This document shows positions 1 to 8,884 of a stretch of 37,185 bases of DNA, in pieces (within the stretch, counting starts at the first letter, position 1; every line of letters begins with the position of its first letter). The position numbers and the translations under genes were made by a program. The notes below the pieces were generated by a model. That model made no database searches, was not told where the DNA came from, and was given only the letters and a program-made list of their open reading frames with translations. This DNA comes from Muribaculaceae bacterium. GTDB taxonomy: Bacteria; Bacteroidota; Bacteroidia; Bacteroidales; Muribaculaceae. The stretch covers positions 1 to 37,185 of the forward strand of contig JAFLTP010000028.1 in NCBI GenBank assembly GCA_022510405.1. Direction: 5' to 3'.

Positions 1-49
1 TACGCGTCTGGGGGGCGTGTGGTCGCAAGTTCGAATCTTGTCACCCCGA
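1..49 (+). tRNA. tRNA-Pro(GGG), 3' part only
   Basis: The window opens inside a tRNA. The anticodon stem 3-7/15-19 pairs with wobbles and encloses a 7-nt loop (8-14) whose anticodon at 10-12 is GGG. A 5-nt variable loop follows, then a T arm with the TTCGAAT loop (30-36) between GCAAG and CTTGT. The acceptor 3' strand CACCCCG ends at 48 with discriminator A at 49. The implied 5' strand CGGGGTG is typical of bacterial tRNA-Pro. CCA is not encoded. The 5' half lies outside the window. Confidence 0.9.
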
Positions 50-58
50 CTGAGACCG

Positions 59-93
59 AAGGGATTGGAAATCAAAGAATTTCAATCCCTTTT
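59..93. terminator. Bidirectional terminator shared by tRNA-Pro and queG
   Basis: AAGGGATTG (59-67) pairs with CAATCCCTT (83-91); the stem continues past a bulged G (68), and a T-rich tract follows (90-99). On the other strand the hairpin covers the last codons and stop of queG, so the same DNA codes for the QueG C-terminus and forms the terminator stem. Confidence 0.75.
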
Positions 94-1004
94 GTTTTTA
101 TGGCAAGTGCATTCCGCCGTAACTTTTCATAGCCGGCATATGCTAAGGGAGTTCTTGTGAATTTTCTTTTAAATTCTTGTGCTCCAATTGAAAGAATATC
201 CTCGCACCCCAATTCCATTAAATCTCCATTTGAAAAATTTATTGCTCCTTTTGTGTGGGATATTTCTTGGTTGTGCGGACACACCCTCAGGCAACGGTCG
301 CATCCGAATAAATATCCGTTTGCGGAGGAAACCATTTTAGTTTCTTCTTCAGAGAATTCTCCCTTCTTTTCAATAGTGAGATAATTGATGCATTTGCGTG
401 CATCCATAGTTCCATCTCCCCTTAAGGCTTTTGTGGGACAGAGATCTACACACTTTCCACATCTATCACATACTTCTTTCGATGGGGTGTCAGGACTAAT
501 CAGGTTAGTTGTGAGAATTTCAACAAGAAATCCCAATGTTCCGCAACCCTCCACAATTATAGCGCCATTCAGCCCCCTTTTCCCTATTCCGCTTTTTAAT
601 GCCCAATATCTTTCGGCCATCGGGGCGGAATCTATGCAAATTCTCCAGTTGCCGCCATATTCTCCTTTGAAACTTTCCACTATAGGTTTCAATTTTTCTC
701 TCAGGTAGAAATGGTAATCTTCACCGTAAGCGTAAGAGGCTATATATGACTTGGTTTCTTCCCTCCATTTTTCCGGAGCATAACTGAATGCAATAGAAAT
801 CACTGTGTTGGCTCCGGGAAGTATGTTATCGGTATGCTTCCTCAAAGGTAAGTGTCTTTCCAGATAACTAATTTCTCCGTGAAACCCCTCCCCTATCCAT
901 TTTTCAAAAGCTTCATTTGCATCACCATCTATTTCACCGGCTTTTGCGAAACCAACGGCAACGGCTCCCGACTTTAGAAGTGTTTCTCTTATCTTCTTTT
1001 TCAT
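72..1004 (-). CDS. queG: Epoxyqueuosine reductase QueG
   Basis: This enzyme performs the last step of queuosine synthesis, reducing epoxyqueuosine in tRNA to queuosine with a cobalamin cofactor and two [4Fe-4S] clusters. The 310-residue protein shows the DUF1730-type N-terminal region, a DSAP motif (Asp125 is the likely catalytic acid) and a ferredoxin-like double cluster: Cys179, 182, 185, 189 plus Cys205, 235, 238, 242. Length is normal for the short form that lacks the C-terminal HEAT repeats of some homologues. Its ATG overlaps the rnhA stop by 4 bp (ATGA), and it is the last gene of the 17-gene minus-strand run. Its stop lies in the terminator hairpin. The assignment is firm because both Cys motifs and the DSAP motif are intact. 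Confidence 0.95.
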   Translation of the reverse strand: MKKKIRETLLKSGAVAVGFAKAGEIDGDANEAFEKWIGEGFHGEISYLERHLPLRKHTDNILPGANTVISIAFSYAPEKWREETKSYIASYAYGEDYHFYLREKLKPIVESFKGEYGGNWRICIDSAPMAERYWALKSGIGKRGLNGAIIVEGCGTLGFLVEILTTNLISPDTPSKEVCDRCGKCVDLCPTKALRGDGTMDARKCINYLTIEKKGEFSEEETKMVSSANGYLFGCDRCLRVCPHNQEISHTKGAINFSNGDLMELGCEDILSIGAQEFKRKFTRTPLAYAGYEKLRRNALAIKTKGIEIL

Positions 1005-1648
1005 TTCCTGCCGAAATCTGCCGGTATCTCTCCCCAGCGTTCAGTCTCCCATTTCCTCACTACTCCCGGGAAACGGTGATTTTGTAACCAGAAATCAGCC
1101 CTTGCCAAAAGTTCCAAAACTTTGGCGTTTTTTGAAGTCAATTGGAGTTTTGAGTTATGTTTTCTTTTTCTAACCCAACTCATGGCAGTGCGTGAATCTG
1201 AATAAATATTATGCCACTCCCCTTTCTTGGCCATCAGAGCCATGGCGTGCACAATTGCGAGATATTCCCCGATATTGTTGGTGGCATCTTCGAAAGGTCC
1301 GACTTGAAATAACACTTCTCCCGTTTTAAGATTCACTCCCCTATATTCCATTTTGCCGGGATTCCCAAGGCAAGAGGCATCCACAGCCCAGGCATCCCAA
1401 TCCACTTCCGGATTATCTTTTAATGTTGAGGTGGATTCATCTTTTGGGGGAACTGCAGAAGATATTATTCGGAAAAGTTCGTTCCTATCCTCCGTCCCTG
1501 AAAGATTTCTATATGCTTCAGTTGCCTCCTCGGAAGTGGAATAACCCTTGAACACTGCGCCGGGAAAGCCGTTTGTCTGTTCTTTAACTTCCTCCCAGTT
1601 GTCGTATACTCCGGGATTATGACCTTTAAAAACTACATAATATTTCAT
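1001..1648 (-). CDS. rnhA: Ribonuclease H with N-terminal viroplasmin-like domain
   Basis: This is an RNase H that cleaves the RNA strand of RNA-DNA hybrids. Residues 1-48 match the caulimovirus viroplasmin / RNase H1 N-terminal fold (KYYVVFKGHNPGVYDNW, then a GFPGAVFKGYST segment), which binds hybrid duplex. After a linker of about 35 residues comes the RNase H domain with the expected acidic residues: Asp90, Glu128, Asp151 and Asp211. At 215 residues it has the usual length of this two-domain bacterial type. It overlaps queG downstream and pdxB upstream by 4 bp each, so the three are probably translationally coupled. Confidence 0.93.
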   Translation of the reverse strand: MKYYVVFKGHNPGVYDNWEEVKEQTNGFPGAVFKGYSTSEEATEAYRNLSGTEDRNELFRIISSAVPPKDESTSTLKDNPEVDWDAWAVDASCLGNPGKMEYRGVNLKTGEVLFQVGPFEDATNNIGEYLAIVHAMALMAKKGEWHNIYSDSRTAMSWVRKRKHNSKLQLTSKNAKVLELLARADFWLQNHRFPGVVRKWETERWGEIPADFGRK

Positions 1649-2658
1649 GGTAGATTAGAGTATAAGGGTTCATGGCGATAGTCGTAGGTATTTCTTAGGT
1701 TTTCAAATAATTGCGGAGAAGCTTTTAATTTATTACTGTCATATTCAGGGTCATAGGAATCCGTAATTAAATTTTTTGTAATTTTTAATGCTTGGGAAGG
1801 GACGCATTCGAGACCGGACAAATCTACAGGAATTCCTAAAACTTCTTTAACCGCTTCAAGTACCATACGGGTGGCCCTCATTTTTCCTTCCAGGGAATAT
1901 CCGGCGATATGTGGAGTGGAAATAGTTGCCAAGTCCACCAATTCTAAATCAATATCCGGCTCGTTTCCCCAAACATCCACCACAGCCTTTAATTTACCTT
2001 TTTTCAGTTCCTTTTTCAAAGCTTTTTCATCAACCACGCCTCCTCGGGATGAATTAATCAAAATTGTTCCCGGATTAATTATTTCCAATTCTTTTTCCCC
2101 GATCAATTTATAGGTGGGATGTTCCCCTTCTTTTGTAAAGGGAACATGCAAAGTCACCACATCGCTCCCTTTCAATACTTCTACAAGGCTCTTATACTCA
2201 ATATCGTTCAGTCCTTTGTCTTTTCTGGGAGGGTCGTTTATAAATGTCTTGATGCCCATCTTGCGGGCCCAATCGGCCACTGTTTGACCCACATTTCCAT
2301 ATCCTATGATCCCTAAAGTGTCTTTTTCCGGGTCAAAGCCATTTTTAAACATGGAAGTAAATACATATTGGGCCACTCCCGGAGCATTGCATCCGGGAGA
2401 ACTTTTAACCACTATCCCGTTTGCCTCACACCATGGAATGTCTATATGGTCGGTGCCGATTGTTGCAGTGGCTATAAGTTTGACCTTCGAATATTTCAAA
2501 AGTGTTTCGTCACATTGAGTTCTTGTTCTCACTATCAATGCGTCTGCATCCTCCACCTCTTTTGATGTAATTTTGTTTCCGGGTATATACACCACTTCGG
2601 TCCATTTTGGGAACCTGTCTTTTATATAGGGTATTGCGCTGTCTACAATAATTTTCAT
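1645..2658 (-). CDS. pdxB: Erythronate-4-phosphate dehydrogenase PdxB
   Basis: PdxB is an NAD-dependent D-2-hydroxyacid dehydrogenase that oxidises 4-phosphoerythronate in the DXP-dependent pyridoxal phosphate pathway. From the chosen ATG at 2658 the protein has 337 residues: Rossmann motif GYGNVG (119-124), active-site Arg205 (SSRGG), Glu233 and His250 in TPHIAGYSLEGK, the last being diagnostic of PdxB among its relatives. It is shorter than E. coli PdxB (378) at the C-terminal dimerisation region. The reading frame stays open upstream to 2790, but those 44 extra residues overlap the preceding gene and have no PdxB similarity. MKIIVDSAIPY is the natural N-terminus, with an AAAAGAA stretch just upstream. 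Confidence 0.94.
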   Translation of the reverse strand: MKIIVDSAIPYIKDRFPKWTEVVYIPGNKITSKEVEDADALIVRTRTQCDETLLKYSKVKLIATATIGTDHIDIPWCEANGIVVKSSPGCNAPGVAQYVFTSMFKNGFDPEKDTLGIIGYGNVGQTVADWARKMGIKTFINDPPRKDKGLNDIEYKSLVEVLKGSDVVTLHVPFTKEGEHPTYKLIGEKELEIINPGTILINSSRGGVVDEKALKKELKKGKLKAVVDVWGNEPDIDLELVDLATISTPHIAGYSLEGKMRATRMVLEAVKEVLGIPVDLSGLECVPSQALKITKNLITDSYDPEYDSNKLKASPQLFENLRNTYDYRHEPLYSNLP

Positions 2659-2672
2659 TTCTTTTAGAATTC

Positions 2673-3650
2673 CTAAAATATCATGCTGCAAACGAATATT
2701 CCTACGTAACAAGCTGCCGGCAACGCACTCACCAACCAAGGCATCTTGGGATTCCATAGTGCGCATATATTGCCCATTTGTAGCGCGCATGCCAAATATA
2801 AAGATGTCACATAAGCCATGATGTTGTCATAATCCACTATAATACACACCACACATGCCGCTCCAAGTGTGGATATGCAAAGGTTCATGGCATTCACCTT
2901 GGAATTTCCGGCATATAATTTAATGGAATTTATAAGTGTGACGATAAATCCTATCACTGCCGCCAGTGCTATTCCCGCAAGCAACACAAAAAAATCAGAA
3001 AAATCCCCCGTCAGTGTGAAGAGTGGTGTGATAGAAGGGAAATGGAAATCACTTATATGCAACCATCCTATGCCTAAGATTATCCAATAGGGACACAAAA
3101 TCCCTATTATAAAAGCCAAAGTTTCCTTAACCCTGAGAACTTTCATAAAGAGTGACCAAAGCAGATACACAAAGGCCATTGGCAAAAATGCATATTGGAA
3201 CATAGAACCAATTCCTACCACTATCCCTAATGTGAACATCTGTTGAGTGGCGTTGCGTGTCTTATATGTACCGAATATAATTCCCATACAAACCACGTTG
3301 GCTACACACAATAAAACTGAGGTGTTTATGGATTGGGTGTACCAAGGACTCGAACACGCCATTATCAGAAACAATGCTTGGAACACCGGTTCTGTGGTTC
3401 GTATAAAATTGTAACTTTTATTTATCAAATAGGCCAACAATGAAATCAATCCTATCAAGACGGCGTTGACAGCCCACGACCATATGGGGTCAATATTCCA
3501 TGAATCCGGTGAAGGCAGACATAATCCATATTGGATTGGAGCTATTTCCACCGGATGATAGATTAGGCTTAAAACACACATGGCGATGGCGACCAAAGCC
3601 GCCAACACCACGCCTGTCTTTCCGATTCCGGTATTAAGACTCCATTCCAT
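2673..3650 (-). CDS. Polytopic inner-membrane protein of unknown function
   Basis: The product is 325 residues with roughly nine to ten hydrophobic segments and short loops. I recognise no catalytic motif. A conserved-looking cytoplasmic patch (KTRNATQQMF) and an aromatic loop after the central helices (HISDFHFPSITPLF) are visible. The composition resembles the uncharacterised membrane proteins that sit near pdxB or wall genes in Bacteroidetes (compare the DUF6427 group), but I cannot assign it to a family by eye. It lies 26 bp after the rlmL-like gene and ends 14 bp before pdxB, so it belongs to the same transcript. A role in wall or envelope assembly is only a guess from position. Confidence 0.8.
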   Translation of the reverse strand: MEWSLNTGIGKTGVVLAALVAIAMCVLSLIYHPVEIAPIQYGLCLPSPDSWNIDPIWSWAVNAVLIGLISLLAYLINKSYNFIRTTEPVFQALFLIMACSSPWYTQSINTSVLLCVANVVCMGIIFGTYKTRNATQQMFTLGIVVGIGSMFQYAFLPMAFVYLLWSLFMKVLRVKETLAFIIGILCPYWIILGIGWLHISDFHFPSITPLFTLTGDFSDFFVLLAGIALAAVIGFIVTLINSIKLYAGNSKVNAMNLCISTLGAACVVCIIVDYDNIMAYVTSLYLACALQMGNICALWNPKMPWLVSALPAACYVGIFVCSMIF

Positions 3651-3676
3651 AGAAATTCGAAGGAACGGGCTGGAAA

Positions 3677-5260
3677 TTATGAATTGCCTTTTCTTTTACG
3701 GATATGCACAGGGTTAATCACCTGTTCTGATTCTTTGGGAAGTTTGGGTCCTTTTGAATTCTTGGGATTGTAAGAAACGGTGGAAACACTGTTTCTGCGT
3801 TCTTCTTTTCTGCGGAAGTCTCCGTCTTCTCTCCTTTTAAATTCTTTATTAGGCCTGTTTTCTTTTCTGAATTTGTCACCGTTGCCTTCGTTGCGGAATC
3901 TATAGTCTTCTCTTGATTTGTTCCTTTCATCACGTTGGCGGTTGTCTGCCCTTCCTTTGGAATGTCCATGGGGTTTATCCTTCATGCCATTCTCTCGATT
4001 GAACTTTCTGCTGTCTTTCTTCCATTCATCATCCGAGATATGACGGACTTTTCGGGGTCCTTCTGCTTTCCTTTTTTCTGATGCTTCGCTTGCCACACTT
4101 CCTCCTTCGGCTCTAAATTGGGAATAAGCGCCGTCAAACATTACATATTCCCTGAGCGTACATTCCAATTTACCATTGTTAAGAGGTATCTTTACCGAAG
4201 GCTTCAAACCGATTTCCTTCATTTGTTCCTCGTGGTAACCTATTAGCCACGCATGCCATCCCTGGAAATTATTCTTGAGAGTGGACCCGATTTCTTTATA
4301 AAGCATATTGAGGTTATCGGGGCGTAGCCTTTCCCCATAAGGAGGATTTGTAACGATTATGCCTTCTGCCGTATCGGCTTCCCAATCTGTGAGAGGGCAG
4401 CATCTTAATTCCACCATCTCCTCAATCCTGGCGCTTTTGATATTCTTGCGTGCAATCGCAATGGCATCCGGGTCTTTGTCTCCACCGAAAATCTTATAAT
4501 TGAATTCTCGTTCTTCAGAGTCATCGTTATATAGTTCTTCAAAAAGATCCTTGTCGAAATCTTTCCATTTTTCAAAGGCGAAACTTTCACGATATATCCC
4601 CGGATTTATATTTGCCGCAATTAATGCAGCTTCAATGAGGAAAGTACCCGAGCCACACATGGGATCAAGAAAATCGGAGTCACCCCTCCAACCGGTCTTT
4701 AAAATGATTCCTGCAGCTAAGACTTCGTTGATGGGGGCTTCTGTTTGGGCTTCCCGGTAGCCTCGTTTATAAAGAGGTTCTCCGCTTGAATCAAGCGATA
4801 CAGTCACACGATTGCCGGATATATGCACGTTTAGCTGAAGGTCGGCCCCTTCAAGTCTTATGGATGGTCTTGAACCATCCTTGTCGCGGAAATGATCCAC
4901 AATTGCGTCCTTCACTCTGTAGGTCACAAATTTTGAATGGCTGAATCCGTCGCTGTATACAGTGGAATCGACAGAGAATGTTGTATTGGAGTCCATAAAC
5001 TGTTCCCAGTCAAGATCGCGGAGATAGTCGTATAGTTCATCTGTGGAATCAGCAGTAAACATCACAATCGGCTTCAAAATTCTTAAAGCCGTGCGACAAC
5101 ATAAGTTGGCTTTGTACATCATTTCCAGGTCGCCTTCAAACGACACCATACGGTTGCCTATCTCAACGTTGTCTGCGCCAAGATCTATTAATTCGTCCCG
5201 GAGCACGTCCTCAAGCCCTTCGAAGGTCTTGGCAACCATCCGGAATTTATCTTCTTTCAT
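3677..5260 (-). CDS. rlmL: THUMP-domain 23S rRNA guanine-N2 methyltransferase (RlmL N-terminal-half type) with a long basic tail
   Basis: This is a class I SAM-dependent RNA methyltransferase. Residues 1-160 form the ferredoxin-like/THUMP RNA-binding part. The methyltransferase domain follows with SAM motif DPMCGSGTF (199-207) and catalytic NPPYG (305-309), typical of N2-methylguanine enzymes. By family it should modify 23S rRNA like the first half of E. coli RlmL; the second, RlmK-like half is absent. Residues from about 383 to 527 form a low-complexity, strongly charged Arg/Lys/Asp/Asn-rich tail, probably disordered and RNA-binding. The gene starts 9 bp after ftsZ and is probably read through from it. 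The exact target base is not deducible from sequence. Confidence 0.88.
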   Translation of the reverse strand: MKEDKFRMVAKTFEGLEDVLRDELIDLGADNVEIGNRMVSFEGDLEMMYKANLCCRTALRILKPIVMFTADSTDELYDYLRDLDWEQFMDSNTTFSVDSTVYSDGFSHSKFVTYRVKDAIVDHFRDKDGSRPSIRLEGADLQLNVHISGNRVTVSLDSSGEPLYKRGYREAQTEAPINEVLAAGIILKTGWRGDSDFLDPMCGSGTFLIEAALIAANINPGIYRESFAFEKWKDFDKDLFEELYNDDSEEREFNYKIFGGDKDPDAIAIARKNIKSARIEEMVELRCCPLTDWEADTAEGIIVTNPPYGERLRPDNLNMLYKEIGSTLKNNFQGWHAWLIGYHEEQMKEIGLKPSVKIPLNNGKLECTLREYVMFDGAYSQFRAEGGSVASEASEKRKAEGPRKVRHISDDEWKKDSRKFNRENGMKDKPHGHSKGRADNRQRDERNKSREDYRFRNEGNGDKFRKENRPNKEFKRREDGDFRRKEERRNSVSTVSYNPKNSKGPKLPKESEQVINPVHIRKRKGNS

Positions 5261-5269
5261 AATTTTGTT

Positions 5270-6634
5270 TTATTCTCCGAAAGAAATCGTTCGGGTGTTT
5301 TTATTATCTGTTGTCTCTTTATCACGTATAATGGGTTCAGGAGCGGTTGATGCCACTTCCGACACTTTCTTTAGTTCTTCATTGAATCTTGGTGCCCTGG
5401 TAAAGGTGGGTGAATTCTCAATTCTGGTGATCACCTCGAAATCATCAAACTGGTCAGGTGTCAAGACAGCATATTTCATCTTGGCGGCATTTCTCTTCTG
5501 CTTCATCACCTTATCGGTGCCGTAGATTTCTGCAATCTTGTTGGAATCGTCATTTTTGGTCTTGGCATCTCTGTTGTCTTTCGTTTTGGTGTCGCCCTCA
5601 AACACGATGACCTTCTCTTCTTTTTTGTCTTCTCGTATAGAGACATCGAAGCCGGAAGCCAAAACTGTCACCCTAACCTTGTCGCCTAATGTAGGATCAT
5701 CTGCCACACCCCATTTCACATCTATTCCTTCCGGAAGTTTTGAGGTGAAATGGCTAATTTCTCCAAGTTCCTGTGCCTTTAACGCATTTTCCGAATGACG
5801 TGAGCAAGCAAATTTTAAAAGCAGTCTCTTAGAAGTATAGATATCATGCTTTTTTAGAAGAGGCGAGTGAAGAGCGTTATGGATCGCATCCGACAATCTG
5901 TGCTCCCCTTCTCCATAAGCGGTGGATATGATGGCGGTGCCGCTATCTTTTAGCGTGGTGCGCACATCCTCAAAGTCTACATTGATATAGCAACGCTCGG
6001 ATATAATTTCAGATACACTTCTTGCGGCGTTGGCAAGGGTATCGTCGGCTTTTTCGAAAGCATTGAAGAAATTGAGATCCGGGTATAATTCTATCAGATT
6101 TTCATTGTTGATGAGCAAGAGGGCATCAACATGTTCCCTCATTTCTTTTGCTCCGTTGATGGCTTTGATAATCTTTTGTTCACCCTCAAACATGAATGGC
6201 ACAGTCACTATTCCGATGGTGAGCATGCCGGCTTCCTTGGCGAGTTTAGCCACTACCGGGGCTGCGCCTGTACCGGTTCCTCCTCCCATTCCGGCTGTTA
6301 TGAACACCATTTCTGTGCTATCGTTGAAAAGCTCCTTGATTGATTCTGAGCTCGCTTCGGCACATTTCCGTCCCACATCAGGCTTGTTTCCTGCTCCACG
6401 GCCTTGAGTGATATTTTCTCCCAATAAAACACGATGTGGCACCGGTGAATCTTCCAAATGTTGCCGATCGGTATTACAAACCACAAAACTCACTTTCGGA
6501 ATCTTCTGATTGTACATATAATTGACAGCATTGCTGCCACCTCCTCCCACCCCTATCACCTTTATCAGGGAAGAATTGCTACCCACAAATTGAGCTTCCT
6601 CAAGTGGCTGAATCATATCTAAGTTATCTTGCAT
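5270..6634 (-). CDS. ftsZ: Cell division protein FtsZ
   Basis: FtsZ is the tubulin-like GTPase that polymerises into the Z ring. Visible are the N-terminal nucleotide-binding GVGGGGSNAV (28-37), the tubulin signature GGGTGTGAAP (117-126) and the T7 catalytic loop NVDFED (218-223). The GTPase/C-terminal core ends near 335. A charged linker (about 336-395) follows. The segment TRIENSPTFTRAPR (403-416) looks like the conserved FtsA-binding tail, but about 38 more residues follow it. The protein has 454 residues against 383 in E. coli, mostly from the linker and this extension. It is the last dcw gene and is separated from ftsA by a period-7 repeat tract. Confidence 0.98.
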   Translation of the reverse strand: MQDNLDMIQPLEEAQFVGSNSSLIKVIGVGGGGSNAVNYMYNQKIPKVSFVVCNTDRQHLEDSPVPHRVLLGENITQGRGAGNKPDVGRKCAEASSESIKELFNDSTEMVFITAGMGGGTGTGAAPVVAKLAKEAGMLTIGIVTVPFMFEGEQKIIKAINGAKEMREHVDALLLINNENLIELYPDLNFFNAFEKADDTLANAARSVSEIISERCYINVDFEDVRTTLKDSGTAIISTAYGEGEHRLSDAIHNALHSPLLKKHDIYTSKRLLLKFACSRHSENALKAQELGEISHFTSKLPEGIDVKWGVADDPTLGDKVRVTVLASGFDVSIREDKKEEKVIVFEGDTKTKDNRDAKTKNDDSNKIAEIYGTDKVMKQKRNAAKMKYAVLTPDQFDDFEVITRIENSPTFTRAPRFNEELKKVSEVASTAPEPIIRDKETTDNKNTRTISFGE

Positions 6635-6640
6635 CTATAC

Positions 6641-6703
6641 TTTGAGTTGTAAGTTTTGAGTTGTAAGTTTTAAGATTTGAGTTGTAAGATTTGAGTTTTG
6701 AGT
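6641..6703. repeat. Tandem heptamer array in the ftsA-ftsZ gap
   Basis: Nine consecutive 7-bp units on the plus strand: alternations of TTTGAGT and TGTAAGT with variants TTTAAGA and TGTAAGA. They fill most of the 79-bp space between the ftsA stop and the ftsZ start. The unit is not a multiple of three and has no obvious dyad symmetry. The same unit family occurs in the mraY-murE gap. Confidence 0.9.
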
Positions 6704-6713
6704 TATAGGTAAC

Positions 6714-8048
6714 CTAAATCAATTCTGTGTCGTCATCTTCATTTCCGCTAAAAAGTTTGCCTAAACTTTTTCCCCATTTTTCAAATAAATTGGTTTTGGG
6801 TTTATTGGGAGTTTCGGGTTTTTTAGAAGGCTTTTCTTCTTCAACATCTTCGGAATCCAAAGGCAGAACCCCATTAACCGGCATCGCCATCCTTTCCGGC
6901 ATATACAGAGATTCCTTTGTTGTCAGCGTGGCACCTGCATATAAAACACTTGCCACCTCCGGGATTTCTACTCCGTTGGCCCGTGTATCTTCGATTTTTA
7001 CATATTCTGGCAATATGCCTCTTCTCACCTTCAGACCGCTTTCCATCTCCATAAGTTCAAGAAGCCCCTTCATTCTGAAGCCACCTCCTATACACACTAT
7101 CCCACCCTGGAGTTCTGAATCCTTGATTCCGGCATATTCCAACTGGGCTATGATATTTGCCACTATTTCTTCGCTTCTTGCAACCACTAAGTTAGAGATA
7201 TCTGAAAGTTTCAAACCGTTTATCACAAGATTCGGGACATTGGTTTCCGACAATGCGTTTCCGGAGGTTATTTTGATTTCTTCGGCTTTTGAATCCACTA
7301 CTCCAAGAGAGGCTATGTCTCTGGAGATGTTTCTGCCACCCATCGGCAACGTGGCAAAATAATGCAAGGCTCCTTTTTGATAGATGGTGACTGTGGTGGT
7401 TTCTGCTCCCATATCCACCAACATGCACCCAAGTCTTTTTTCTTCGGGGGTAAGGATTAAATGACCCGTTGCCATTGCGGTCACTACAAATCCGTCAACC
7501 TCAAGATGCAACTTGTCGGTGATAGTGCGTTTAATATTTCTCTTCAATTCCGGGCGACATACTATCAGATCGAAAACTCCGCTTATGTGATTACCTATCA
7601 TTCCCTTGGGGGATGAGGTCTGGGAATTCCCCACCTTAAATACCCTTGGCACTGCATCCACCACTTCCAATGTGTTGTCGATGGCAGAATGTATCGCCTG
7701 ATCGTGAAGTCGCTCCAATATCTCATCCGTGATTTCTGTATCTTCAGGTAAACTTAAAGAAACCTCTTTTGTGATATTTTTCAAGGATCTTCCTCCTAAG
7801 CCTACGATAACACTCTTGATTTTCCTCGGATGTATTGCGCTCCTTTGTTCCAACCGATAGAATATTCTTGACACGGCAAGGGAGGTTTCCTCAAGGTTCT
7901 GGATTATGCCATATCTCACACCAACCTCTCCTGTGGGTTCATGTTCCACCGCCACTATATCAAGTGAGCCCGTTCCTTTTGTCTTTCCAATAGCTGCCAC
8001 AATCTTTGAACTGCTTACTTCAATTGCGGCTATATATCTCTCGTTCAT
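6714..8048 (-). CDS. ftsA: Cell division protein FtsA
   Basis: FtsA is the actin-like ATPase that anchors FtsZ to the membrane and recruits later divisome proteins. The N-terminus (NERYIAAIEVSSSKIVAAIG) is the phosphate-1 motif, and the segment LGCMLVDMGAETTTVTIYQ (about 211-229) is the phosphate-2 region. A glycine-rich adenosine motif (GGIVCIGGGFRMKG) lies near 320. The C-terminus has a variable linker and then an amphipathic helix (FEKWGKSLGKLF), the membrane-targeting sequence. Its ATG overlaps the ftsQ stop by 4 bp. Length (444) is normal for Bacteroidetes. Confidence 0.97.
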   Translation of the reverse strand: MNERYIAAIEVSSSKIVAAIGKTKGTGSLDIVAVEHEPTGEVGVRYGIIQNLEETSLAVSRIFYRLEQRSAIHPRKIKSVIVGLGGRSLKNITKEVSLSLPEDTEITDEILERLHDQAIHSAIDNTLEVVDAVPRVFKVGNSQTSSPKGMIGNHISGVFDLIVCRPELKRNIKRTITDKLHLEVDGFVVTAMATGHLILTPEEKRLGCMLVDMGAETTTVTIYQKGALHYFATLPMGGRNISRDIASLGVVDSKAEEIKITSGNALSETNVPNLVINGLKLSDISNLVVARSEEIVANIIAQLEYAGIKDSELQGGIVCIGGGFRMKGLLELMEMESGLKVRRGILPEYVKIEDTRANGVEIPEVASVLYAGATLTTKESLYMPERMAMPVNGVLPLDSEDVEEEKPSKKPETPNKPKTNLFEKWGKSLGKLFSGNEDDDTELI

Positions 8049-8875
8049 TGATTTGTATTTTCTGTATAGGTTAATTCAGGAAGGGTTGCCTCTTCCATAT
8101 CGGTTTCTTGATATTCCACTTTTTGTGGCTGTTGATCTCCCTTATTTCTTCGTGTCGCCACTACTTGTCCTCGGAATTTTACCGAGATAGTGTCATATTC
8201 TTCCCAGCCTTTATAGGGTAACACCTTGCGGTAAACCGCCATCAAAGCCTGCTTTTTTTCTACAAGTCGGTTGGTGTCTCCAAAATTAATAACATGTCCA
8301 TGTATTCGGGGTATTAAGATTATGTTGTCGGAATCATCGGCATGTATCATTCCCACAAGTTTGCTTAAAACAGGATCCGCGGCAACAAAACGGGTTAAAG
8401 GCAATAGGTGCTTGGGGGTGAACTTTTCATTGAATTTTCCGCTCACCACCGGCACATCCACGAAAAAGACAGCTTTGGAGGCCATTCTTTTTCCATCCTT
8501 GTTGATATAATAACTTGACGAATCTTCAAACACTCTCAACTCAGGTATCATTGGAGTCACCTTTACATTCAAAATTCCTGAAGGTGTAAAATTACAAACC
8601 ACATCTTCAAACTGTGGGTATTGCTTCAAATATTGTTCAAGTTTACGGGTATCTATACTCGGAATCTGTTTGCCTATAAACTTTTCCGGATATTTGTCGA
8701 TTTCCGACATAATCCCCCTTCTTGTCACTGAATCCGTGGCATTGTTCTCAACTATCTGGATCTGAATGCCCTTGCAGGAATTCTTTGCTGCCTCCGCATG
8801 CGCCCAGAAGGCAGCACACACTACATAGGCCACCAAGACAACAAGAATTACCCATCCCAGTATCTTCTTTACCAT
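8045..8875 (-). CDS. ftsQ: Cell division protein FtsQ (DivIB-like)
   Basis: This is a single-pass membrane protein of the FtsQ-FtsL-FtsB divisome subcomplex. One transmembrane helix is visible at about residues 5-28, followed by a POTRA-like segment (about 36-115, with ITRRGIMSEI-like spacing and PQFEDVVCNFTPSGILNVKVTPMIPELRVF) and a beta-rich extracytoplasmic domain. The C-terminal 40 residues are polar and acidic. Sequence is poorly conserved in this family, so the call rests on topology, the POTRA-like pattern and its position between murC (9 bp gap) and ftsA (4 bp overlap). Confidence 0.9.
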   Translation of the reverse strand: MVKKILGWVILVVLVAYVVCAAFWAHAEAAKNSCKGIQIQIVENNATDSVTRRGIMSEIDKYPEKFIGKQIPSIDTRKLEQYLKQYPQFEDVVCNFTPSGILNVKVTPMIPELRVFEDSSSYYINKDGKRMASKAVFFVDVPVVSGKFNEKFTPKHLLPLTRFVAADPVLSKLVGMIHADDSDNIILIPRIHGHVINFGDTNRLVEKKQALMAVYRKVLPYKGWEEYDTISVKFRGQVVATRRNKGDQQPQKVEYQETDMEEATLPELTYTENTNQ

Positions 8876-8884
8876 TCCTTAACC

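Noticed and set aside
2659..2790. Upstream extension of the pdxB frame
   Set aside because: Overlaps the 3' end of the membrane-protein gene and lacks family similarity; the ATG at 2658 gives the normal N-terminus.
3718..3969. Alternative-frame ORF in the basic tail of the methyltransferase
   Set aside because: Shadow of a low-complexity coding region; the main frame is continuous to its own stop.
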